DNA of 13,630 nt from Oscillospiraceae bacterium (GTDB lineage Bacteria > Bacillota > Clostridia > UMGS1883), in contig JAFLUQ010000052.1 in NCBI GenBank assembly GCA_022508735.1, forward strand, positions 1 through 13,630. The letters run 5' to 3'. Positions 6,889 through 12,882 of the stretch are shown in pieces (the first letter of the stretch is position 1; every line of letters begins with the position of its first letter). The position numbers and the translations under genes were made by a program. The notes under the pieces are model-generated. The model was not told the origin of the DNA. It saw nothing but the letters and a program-made list of their open reading frames with translations, and searched no databases.

Positions 6889-7698
6889 ATGCTGAAGGAA
6901 AGACTTATCAGCGCGTTTTTAGGGCTGGTATTGTTTGTGATTATAATTTTCAGTGAAAGATTTGTACTTACGCTGGCGGTGCTGTGTGTGATCGAGATCG
7001 CCCTGTGGGAGATGTATCACGCGGTCAAAATATCCGACAAGAAAATACTCATGATAGCGGGCTTTGTTGTGCCGGTCTTTGTGTTGTTCGGCTTTATGTC
7101 GCCCGAGCCTCAGAGCGTGTATATGGCTATCTGGGTATATCTCTTGTTCCTGTTCGGAATACTTGTCACAAGGCACAACGCCTATACCTTTGAGGACATA
7201 GCAAAATTTTTCACCATAACCATACTGGTGAGCCTGCTGTTCTCCCATGTGGCGTGGATGCGCCAGACAGAAAACGGCCTGTGGAACACCTTTGCCATCT
7301 TTGTGGGAGCGTGGATAACCGATTCCTGCGCCTACTTTGCCGGAAGAGCCTTCGGCAAGCGCAAGCTTGCTCCGGTCATCAGTCCCAAAAAGACCGTTGA
7401 GGGAGCTATCGGCGGCGCCCTTGGCACGGCGGTTATCATGGTAGTATACGGGCTTCTCGTGGGGGCGTTCACGTCCGCTCAGCCTAATATTCTGCACCTG
7501 GCGGAGCTGGGTCTCCTTTGCGGCGTGATCTCTCAGCTGGGAGATCTGGGCGCATCGGCCATCAAGCGGGAATACGGCATTAAGGACTACGGCAACATCA
7601 TGCCCGGCCACGGCGGAGTTATGGACCGCTTCGACAGCGTGCTGTTTGTGGCGCCGCTGGTGTATCACTTCGTCGGCGCGTTTCCTATATTCATATGA
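6889..7698 (+). CDS. cdsA: Phosphatidate cytidylyltransferase (CDP-diglyceride synthase)
   Basis: A 269-residue integral membrane enzyme that makes CDP-diacylglycerol from phosphatidic acid and CTP, the branch point of phospholipid synthesis. Several hydrophobic segments are visible (for example 6-24, 27-45, 53-70, 77-95, 108-125, 178-196, 206-222, 250-266). The CdsA signature runs from S223 to D249 and includes KREYGIKDYG and PGHGGVMDRFDS, with all the usual charged residues. The frame is open from 6817, but GGAGG at 6877-6881 with 7 bases to ATG 6889 fixes the start; the extra 24 codons would be leader. The next gene, dxr, begins 25 bases later. The neighbourhood joins lipid and isoprenoid supply for the envelope. 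Confidence 0.97.
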   Translation: MLKERLISAFLGLVLFVIIIFSERFVLTLAVLCVIEIALWEMYHAVKISDKKILMIAGFVVPVFVLFGFMSPEPQSVYMAIWVYLLFLFGILVTRHNAYTFEDIAKFFTITILVSLLFSHVAWMRQTENGLWNTFAIFVGAWITDSCAYFAGRAFGKRKLAPVISPKKTVEGAIGGALGTAVIMVVYGLLVGAFTSAQPNILHLAELGLLCGVISQLGDLGASAIKREYGIKDYGNIMPGHGGVMDRFDSVLFVAPLVYHFVGAFPIFI

Positions 7699-7723
7699 AT
7701 AATAATAATAAGGATTTGATATA

Positions 7724-8875
7724 ATGAAAACAATAGCCGTTCTCGGCTCTACCGGCTCCATAGGCACCCAGACCCTTGACGTGGTGGATAAAGAGGGCGA
7801 TGTGCGCGTCCACTCTCTCTCGGCTCACTCAAACATAGGGCTCCTTGAGGAGCAGATAAGAAAATATAAGCCTGCCATTGCCGCTGTTACGGACGAGAAG
7901 AAGGCCGCCGAGCTTAAAATCGCCGTGGCAGACACAAACACAAGGGTGCTCTCCGGCGTGGAGGGCGCAGAGGAGTGCGCCTCGGCTAAAGAGGTCAATA
8001 TGGCTGTTACGGCCATTGTCGGCATAGCGGGCCTTCGCCCGACCATTGCGGCCATAAAGGCCGGCAAGGATATAGCCCTTGCCAACAAGGAAACCCTTGT
8101 GACAGCGGGTGAGATCGTAATGCCGCTGGCCTTGGAGCACGGCGTTAACATCGTGCCCGTAGACAGCGAGCACAGTGCCATATTCCAGTCAATAGCGGAT
8201 CAGGGCAAGTTCTTAAGGCGTATACTGATAACAGCCAGCGGTGGGCCGTTCTTCGGAATGAGCCGTGATGAGCTAAGCCGTAAGACCCGCTTCGACGCCC
8301 TCAAGCACCCCAACTGGAGCATGGGCGCAAAAATCACTATCGACAGCGCGACCCTTGTGAACAAGGGCCTTGAAATAATCGAGGCTCAGCACCTGTTTGG
8401 CTTGGGAGTGGATCGCATTATACCGGTGGTGCATCGGGAGAGCATTATCCACTCTATGGTGGAGTTTTGCGACGGCAGCGTTATAGGGCAAATGGGCGTG
8501 CCGGATATGCGCCTGCCCATAGCCTATGCCCTGACCTATCCCGGGCGGAGAGTTCCCGTTTCCGAACCGCTTGATCTCGTGAAAATCGGTAAGCTCACAT
8601 TTTTCGACATAGATAACGAGACATTCCCGGCGGTGAATATGGCTAAAAAAGCTGCTAAGATCGGCGGCACCATGCCCGCCGTGCTGAACGGAGCCAACGA
8701 GGAGGCCGTGGCGGCCTTCCTAAATGACGGCTGCGGCTTTTTGGAAATCGCCGAGCTTATCGCTGCTGCAATGGAAAAGCACAAAGCGAAGCAAAATCCC
8801 ACAATAGAGGATATTGCACAGGCGGACATAGAAGCCCGACAGATTGTAAAAGAAAGGTTAGAAATGAGAAGTTAA
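7724..8875 (+). CDS. dxr: 1-deoxy-D-xylulose 5-phosphate reductoisomerase
   Basis: A 383-residue enzyme of the MEP pathway that converts DXP to MEP with NADPH and a divalent metal. The N-terminal Rossmann motif is GSTGSIG (8-14). The adenosine/NADPH side includes ALANKETLVTAG. Metal ligands are D147 and E149 in PVDSEHSAIF and E217 in NKGLEIIEA, matching D150, E152 and E231 of the E. coli enzyme. Also present are ITASGGPFF, HPNWSMGAKITIDSATLVNK and HRESIIHSMVEF. Length is normal. Start ATG 7724 is 9 bases behind AAGGA (7710-7714), which sits at the end of an AAT-repeat spacer. It is co-directional with cdsA and rseP. Its stop codon merges into a heptanucleotide tandem repeat. Confidence 0.98.
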   Translation: MKTIAVLGSTGSIGTQTLDVVDKEGDVRVHSLSAHSNIGLLEEQIRKYKPAIAAVTDEKKAAELKIAVADTNTRVLSGVEGAEECASAKEVNMAVTAIVGIAGLRPTIAAIKAGKDIALANKETLVTAGEIVMPLALEHGVNIVPVDSEHSAIFQSIADQGKFLRRILITASGGPFFGMSRDELSRKTRFDALKHPNWSMGAKITIDSATLVNKGLEIIEAQHLFGLGVDRIIPVVHRESIIHSMVEFCDGSVIGQMGVPDMRLPIAYALTYPGRRVPVSEPLDLVKIGKLTFFDIDNETFPAVNMAKKAAKIGGTMPAVLNGANEEAVAAFLNDGCGFLEIAELIAAAMEKHKAKQNPTIEDIAQADIEARQIVKERLEMRS

Positions 8876-8908
8876 CTCCTAACTCCTCACTCCTAACTCC
8901 TAACTGTT
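8874..8908 (+). repeat. Heptanucleotide tandem repeat (AACTCCT) in the dxr-rseP gap
   Basis: Five 7-base units run head to tail: AACTCCT, AACTCCT, CACTCCT, AACTCCT, AACTGTT. The first begins inside the dxr stop codon and the array fills most of the gap. GGAGTT at 8914-8919, which holds the rseP ribosome site, is the exact reverse complement of AACTCC in three of the units. The array could therefore mask or tune the rseP start in the mRNA. Copy number may vary by slippage. Confidence 0.9.
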
Positions 8909-8926
8909 AAAAGGGAGTTGTATTTA

Positions 8927-9946
8927 TTGGTATTCTCAATTATCCTGACCCTGCTCGCACTGAGCTTTATGGTAATTGTGCACGAGCTGGGGCATATGCT
9001 TGTGGCTAAGCGCTTCGGCGTGCTGGTTCACGAGTTTTCCGTCGGCATGGGGCCGAAGCTGTTCTCCGTAAAAAGAGGCGAAACGGCCTATTCACTCAGG
9101 CTGCTGCCGATAGGCGGCTTTGTGCAGATGGAGGGCGAACAGGATGGTAAGCCCGGCGATCCGCGGGCCTTCTCTAACCTCAAATGGTGGAAAAGGCTGA
9201 TGGTGCTTGCGGCGGGGGCGATAATAAACGTGTTCGTGGGCTGGATACTGTTTGTGATCATCAACATGAACACAGGTGTAATAACAACAGTCGTGGCGTA
9301 TATTCCGGACCAGTACGCTCAGGAAACGGTGTTTCACATGGGCGATGAGATCCTTCGGGTCGACGGCAAAAGGGTTCATACAGGGAACGACGTCAATTTG
9401 AGCGTTGGACTCTCGGACGGTGACATTTTAGATGTGCTTGTAAGGCGGAACGGTGTAAAAACAGCACTTCGTGCGCCGCTGCACGATGATGGCGGCCGTA
9501 GGCTGCTGGGAATAAGGTTCAACGGAATTGCAAGCCCAGGCATATTCACCTCCATGCGATACAGCGTTTATGACACGGTATATATGGTAAAGGCCGTGGT
9601 CTGGGCTGTGCGCGACCTGATCGTAGGGCGTCAAAGCGTAGACACCCTGAGCGGCCCGGTGGAGATCGTGGCCGTTGTAGACGATGTTTCCCACAGCGGC
9701 TCAGAGGATACGTGGCTGATTCTTTTGACAATATTCGCGCTGATCGCCGTTAACTTAGGAGTGTTCAATCTCCTGCCAGTTCCGGGCCTTGACGGCGGAC
9801 AGATGCTGTTTGTTATAATTGAGAAAATAATCGGAAGAAAGATAAAGCCCGAGGTCATCGGCGCGATAAATATGGCGTTTTTCTCGCTGCTTATCGTGCT
9901 GGCACTATTCGTGACCTTTGGCGACATAAAAGGACTTATTACCTAA
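8927..9946 (+). CDS. rseP: RIP metalloprotease RseP (site-2 protease family)
   Basis: A 339-residue intramembrane zinc protease that cleaves transmembrane anti-sigma factors and signal-peptide remnants. The first transmembrane segment holds HELGH (H19, E20, H23: zinc ligands and catalytic Glu). A PDZ domain lies at about 110-190. The C-terminal membrane segment contains NLLPVPGLDGGQ, with the third zinc ligand D289. The start is TTG at 8927, 9 bases after GGGAG (8913-8917). An in-frame TTG at 8918 touches that ribosome site and is unlikely, and there is no nearby in-frame ATG. The rare start and the pairing repeat upstream suggest low or controlled translation. Its stop overlaps the nusB ribosome site. 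In many Bacillota ispG follows rseP; here nusB does. Confidence 0.95.
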   Translation: MVFSIILTLLALSFMVIVHELGHMLVAKRFGVLVHEFSVGMGPKLFSVKRGETAYSLRLLPIGGFVQMEGEQDGKPGDPRAFSNLKWWKRLMVLAAGAIINVFVGWILFVIINMNTGVITTVVAYIPDQYAQETVFHMGDEILRVDGKRVHTGNDVNLSVGLSDGDILDVLVRRNGVKTALRAPLHDDGGRRLLGIRFNGIASPGIFTSMRYSVYDTVYMVKAVVWAVRDLIVGRQSVDTLSGPVEIVAVVDDVSHSGSEDTWLILLTIFALIAVNLGVFNLLPVPGLDGGQMLFVIIEKIIGRKIKPEVIGAINMAFFSLLIVLALFVTFGDIKGLIT

Positions 9947-9959
9947 GGAGGACTGTGCT

Positions 9960-10388
9960 GTGAGCAGAAAACAGGCCAGAGAGGACTGCTTCAAAATGCT
10001 GTTTGAAGCGAAAATTATGGGAACTCCCGCTGACGAGCTGCTTGAGAAATTCAGGGAGACCGTCGGCGACGGAGACACTTGGGAGCAAGAGAAGGAAACC
10101 GAGCGGGACACGCGCTATATGAGCGCCATCCTCCACGGTGTGGAGGAGAAGGAAGGCGAGCTTAACGAAAAAATAACTCCCTTCCTTAAGCGCTGGACTA
10201 TAGACAGACTCGCAAAAGTGGATCTGTCACTTTTGCACCTGGCGGCCTACGAGGCTCTGTATATGGAGGATGTTCCGGCCGGAGTAGCCGTCAATGAGGC
10301 CGTGGAGCTGGCCAAAAAGTACGGAGGAGACGACGCGCCCTCCTTTATCAACGGCGTGATGCGTTCTATGATCAAGGAAAATGGCTGA
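9960..10388 (+). CDS. nusB: Transcription antitermination factor NusB
   Basis: A 142-residue all-helical RNA-binding protein that, with NusE (S10), binds boxA in rRNA leaders. Typical pieces are SRKQAREDCFKMLFE at the N-terminus, then RWTIDRLAKVDLSLLHLAAYE and the end AVNEAVELAKKYGGDDAPSF-INGVM. Length is normal. The start is GTG 9960 with a near-perfect AAGGAGG at 9945-9951, which includes the last two bases of the rseP stop codon. A GTG at 9955 is out of frame and closes immediately. The 3' end overlaps xseA by 8 bases, so the two are translationally coupled. The nusB-xseA-xseB-ispA order is common in Clostridia. Confidence 0.96.
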   Translation: MSRKQAREDCFKMLFEAKIMGTPADELLEKFRETVGDGDTWEQEKETERDTRYMSAILHGVEEKEGELNEKITPFLKRWTIDRLAKVDLSLLHLAAYEALYMEDVPAGVAVNEAVELAKKYGGDDAPSFINGVMRSMIKENG

Positions 10389-11598
10389 TAACAGACGAAT
10401 AGCGACGGTGTCGCAGCTGAACAACTACATAAAGGCCCTGCTGGATCAGACGCCTGTGCTCCAGAATGTGTGGATAAAGGGTGAGATAAGTAACCTGAAG
10501 CTCCATACCTCCGGGCATATTTATCTGACTCTCAAGGACGAGGGCGCTGTGCTCAGGGCGGTCATGTTCCGCTCCGCCGCCGTGAAGCTCCCCTTCCGGC
10601 CCGAAAACGGCATGAAGGTGCTGGCCCGCGGCCGGGTATCTGTCTATGAGCGCGACGGCGGTTATCAGCTCTACATAGAAGAAATGGAGGCCGAGGGGCA
10701 GGGCAATCTTTACCTGCGCTTTGAGGCCCTTAAGAAACAGCTTGCGGCCGAGGGCCTTTTTGACCAGAGCCGAAAGCGGCCCATTCCGCAGTTCCCGGCT
10801 ACGGTCGGCATCTGCACAAGCCCCACCGGGGCGGCCATCCGCGACATAATAAATATACTGAAGCGGCGTTATCCGATCGCCAAAGCGGTGATCTACCCCT
10901 GTCTTGTTCAAGGCGAGGGCGCAAGCAAAAGCGTTGTGGAGGCCATTGAATATTTCAACCGAACAGAGTCTGCCGACGTGCTCATAGTAGGGCGCGGAGG
11001 CGGCAGCATAGAAGATCTGTGGGCTTTTAATGAGGAGGCCACTGCACGGGCCGTGGCAGCGTCCGGGATACCTGTTATCTCGGCGGTGGGCCATGAAACG
11101 GATTTCACGATCTGCGACTTTGTGGCTGACCTGCGCGCACCCACGCCGTCGGCGGCGGCTGAGCTGGCCGTGCCCGATCTGGGCGCGCTTGAGCGGCGGC
11201 TCGGCGAGTGCCGCGGTCGTCTCCCGCAGCTGCTCCGCGAAAAGGCCGCGTCGGCCAGAAGGCAGCTTGAGCTGCTGTCCGGCCGGGCGGGGATAGTGAA
11301 CTTCCGCCGCAGGATAGGCGAAATGCAGATGAATATCGACCGAATATCCGCCCGGGGAGAAACAGCGTTCAAAAATAAGATCAACAGCGACAAGCAACGC
11401 CTGGGTGCGGCGGCCGGAAGGCTAAACGCCCTCAGCCCTCTCAGCGTGCTTGAAAGAGGCTACAGTGTAGCCTCAAGCGAGGGCCGCGCCGTGCGGCGTC
11501 TTTCGGACGTCAGCATGGGCAGCGAGCTGTGGACGGCTGTGGCCGATGGAAAAATACGCTCCGTTGTTACCGATAAAGTCGAGGAGGAGAAGCTATGA
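10381..11598 (+). CDS. xseA: Exodeoxyribonuclease VII large subunit
   Basis: A 405-residue subunit of the single-strand exonuclease that trims DNA to short oligonucleotides in repair. The N-terminal OB fold covers residues ~7-103 (VWIKGEISNLKLHTSGHIYL, RAVMFR). The catalytic domain follows, with VGICTSPTGAAIRDI, GRGGGSIEDLWAFNEE and SAVGHETDFTICD. D155, R205, H238 and D241 fall at the positions reported as essential in the E. coli enzyme. The rest is a long helical region, then a C-terminal segment (LERGYSVASSEGRAV) that closes the family pattern. ATG 10381 lies inside the end of nusB. The stop overlaps xseB by 4 bases (ATGA), a standard sign of coupled synthesis of the two subunits. Confidence 0.98.
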   Translation: MADNRRIATVSQLNNYIKALLDQTPVLQNVWIKGEISNLKLHTSGHIYLTLKDEGAVLRAVMFRSAAVKLPFRPENGMKVLARGRVSVYERDGGYQLYIEEMEAEGQGNLYLRFEALKKQLAAEGLFDQSRKRPIPQFPATVGICTSPTGAAIRDIINILKRRYPIAKAVIYPCLVQGEGASKSVVEAIEYFNRTESADVLIVGRGGGSIEDLWAFNEEATARAVAASGIPVISAVGHETDFTICDFVADLRAPTPSAAAELAVPDLGALERRLGECRGRLPQLLREKAASARRQLELLSGRAGIVNFRRRIGEMQMNIDRISARGETAFKNKINSDKQRLGAAAGRLNALSPLSVLERGYSVASSEGRAVRRLSDVSMGSELWTAVADGKIRSVVTDKVEEEKL

Positions 11599-11804
11599 AA
11601 TTTGAAGAAGCATTAAAAGAGCTTGAAGATACCGTTAAGAAGCTCGAGAGCGGCGAGACTACTCTTGAGGAGGCCATGGAGCTTTTTGAAAAGGGCGTTG
11701 GCCTTACGAAGCAGTGCACCAAGCTGCTTGAAGGCGCGGAATTAAAAGTGACAGAATTATTAGGAGGGGAAGAAGTTCCCTTCGACACTGAAAATATCGG
11801 GTGA
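11595..11804 (+). CDS. xseB: Exodeoxyribonuclease VII small subunit
   Basis: A 69-residue helical protein of normal length for XseB. Several copies bind the helical part of XseA and are needed for activity. The family pattern is clear: KFEEALKELEDTVKKLESGE, TLEEAMELFEKGVGL and CTKLLEGAELKVTEL. The start ATG 11595 overlaps the xseA stop in ATGA, with GAGGAG at 11581-11586 as ribosome site. The tail GGEEVPFDTENIG is unremarkable. It is followed not by ispA directly, as in many relatives, but by a 206-base structured gap. Confidence 0.96.
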   Translation: MKFEEALKELEDTVKKLESGETTLEEAMELFEKGVGLTKQCTKLLEGAELKVTELLGGEEVPFDTENIG

Positions 11805-12010
11805 TAACGTGAAAACTCACGTTGCATCCGGCGGATTTTATGCGCGTGCGATTTTTTCGGCTATGCCGAAAACGCATCAAGGTAAGTCCTCGCCCGTCCG
11901 GGCGGGACTGCGGCGCAAAATAATCTCTTATCATTCTTGGCTGTGCGTATGAGAGATTTAATCCCATTAAAACCTTTGTAACGACGCACAGCGGCAGAAT
12001 GGAGATTATT
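11805..12010 (+). ncRNA. Structured intergenic region, candidate cis-acting RNA upstream of ispA
   Basis: The only long gap inside the gene run is dense with inverted repeats. Hairpin 1: 11806-11812 with 11817-11823 (7 bp, loop AAAC). Small stem ATCC/GGAT at 11826-11836. Hairpin 3: TTTTCGGC (11854-11861) with GCCGAAAA (11865-11872), extended by TGCG/CGCA (11847-11850, 11873-11876). Hairpin 4: AGTCC-CGCCC (11885-11895, one bulged T) with GGGCG-GGACT (11900-11909). Then comes the two-state element 11919-12010 described separately. None of the hairpins has a T run, so none is a terminator. No known riboswitch consensus was recognised by eye. Alternatives are a dispersed palindromic repeat or a short leader ORF (11809-11952). 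Confidence 0.5.
11919..12010 (+). promoter_or_regulatory. Putative two-state switch that can bury the ispA ribosome site
   Basis: State 1: AATAATCTCT (11919-11928) pairs with GGAGATTATT (12001-12010), which is the ispA ribosome site up to its ATG. The stem continues inward with ATTCT (11933-11937) and AGAAT (11996-12000), then GCTGTGCGT (11940-11948) and ACGCACAGC (11984-11992). State 2: AATCTCTTAT (11922-11931) pairs with ATGAGAGATT (11949-11958), which breaks the outer stem and frees the ribosome site. The two states exclude each other because 11922-11928 is shared. A further hairpin TTTAAT-CCC-ATTAAA lies at 11957-11971. The base pairs are seen directly; a regulatory role is inferred and no ligand is known. 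Confidence 0.5.
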
Positions 12011-12868
12011 ATGAATTTTAAAGACAAAATGGCGGCCTATGCCGCTCTGATAAACGCGGAGTTATCGCGAATCATGTCTCAAAGCGACGAGGTCACCTAT
12101 AAGGCCATGGCCTATAGTCTGCTCGCAGGCGGCAAGCGGGTGCGCCCGGTGCTGGTTATGGCCTGCTGCGAGGCTTTGGGCGGAGATATGGCTCTGGCTC
12201 TTAAGTACGGCTGCGCCCTTGAGATGATACACACCTACTCTCTCATTCACGATGATCTGCCCTGCATGGATAACGACAGTCTGCGCCGCGGCCGCCCCAC
12301 CAATCATGTGGTATTCGGCGAGGCTGAGGCCCTGCTGGCAGGCGACGGTTTGTTAAATCTGGCGGCTGAGTACATCAGTGCGGACAGCAAGGCCCCTGAG
12401 AAGGATATAAAGGCCGTTTCCGCGCTTTACAGCGCCAGCGGCGCTCTCGGCATGATAGGCGGTCAGGCCGACGATATTGCCGCCGAGCGTGATGGGGCCG
12501 ACGCGGCCATGGTAGAAAGGATACATAGCCGCAAGACCGGCGCTCTTATCCGGGCGGCGGGCAGACTTGGGGCGATAGCCGCGGGCGAGAGGGCAGATTT
12601 TTTTGACGACTACACCACCCGTCTCGGTCTGGCCTTCCAGATACGCGACGACATACTTGACGTGGAGAGCAGTGCCGCAGAGCTTGGTAAGAGCAACAGC
12701 GACGCCGACAACAACAAGGCCACCTTCGTCAGCGTGTACGGCCTTGATGAGGCCAAGCGCCGGCTGGAGGAGGAAACGGCTCTTGCGCTCAAGGCAATAG
12801 AGCCGTTGGGCGAAAAGGGTGAATTCCTCCGGGATATGGCGAACTACCTGCTAAACAGAAGTAATTAA
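12011..12868 (+). CDS. ispA: Short-chain polyprenyl diphosphate synthase (farnesyl/geranyl diphosphate synthase)
   Basis: A 285-residue trans-prenyltransferase that condenses IPP and DMAPP to geranyl and farnesyl diphosphate, the primer used by UppS. Visible are GGKRVRPVL (40-48), the first Asp-rich motif DDLPCMD at D81-D87 followed by LRRGRPTNH, and the second motif DDILD at D213-D217. The two residues between M86 and the RRGRP segment differ a little from the usual MDDDDLRRG form, but the metal-binding Asp residues are kept. The frame is open from ATG 11999, but that codon overlaps GGAG (12001-12004); ATG 12011, 6 bases downstream, is the likely start. In many Clostridia dxs follows; here prfA does, after 14 bases. 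Translation may be governed by the structured leader. Confidence 0.95.
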   Translation: MNFKDKMAAYAALINAELSRIMSQSDEVTYKAMAYSLLAGGKRVRPVLVMACCEALGGDMALALKYGCALEMIHTYSLIHDDLPCMDNDSLRRGRPTNHVVFGEAEALLAGDGLLNLAAEYISADSKAPEKDIKAVSALYSASGALGMIGGQADDIAAERDGADAAMVERIHSRKTGALIRAAGRLGAIAAGERADFFDDYTTRLGLAFQIRDDILDVESSAAELGKSNSDADNNKATFVSVYGLDEAKRRLEEETALALKAIEPLGEKGEFLRDMANYLLNRSN

Positions 12869-12882
12869 AGTGAGGAATAACA

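Noticed and set aside
7697..7710. AAT triplet run between cdsA and dxr
   Set aside because: Only about four units; an AT-rich spacer before the dxr ribosome site is ordinary.
6919..7767. Minus-strand frame of 282 codons over cdsA and the dxr start
   Set aside because: Shadow of cdsA; the sequence is rich in His/Arg as expected from reverse reading of a membrane protein gene.
10372..11397. Minus-strand frame of 341 codons over xseA
   Set aside because: Shadow frame; xseA has the complete catalytic residue set and overlaps properly with nusB and xseB.
11805..12010. Tried as T-box, twister, SAM-II, THF, ZTP, 6S, SRP or RNase P RNA
   Set aside because: None of the hallmark sequences I remember for these classes could be matched by eye; an Infernal search would be decisive.
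11704..12027. A 107-codon minus-strand frame across xseB and the following gap
   Set aside because: It is antisense to xseB, has no visible ribosome site, and half of it lies in the hairpin-rich gap; its composition looks non-protein-like.
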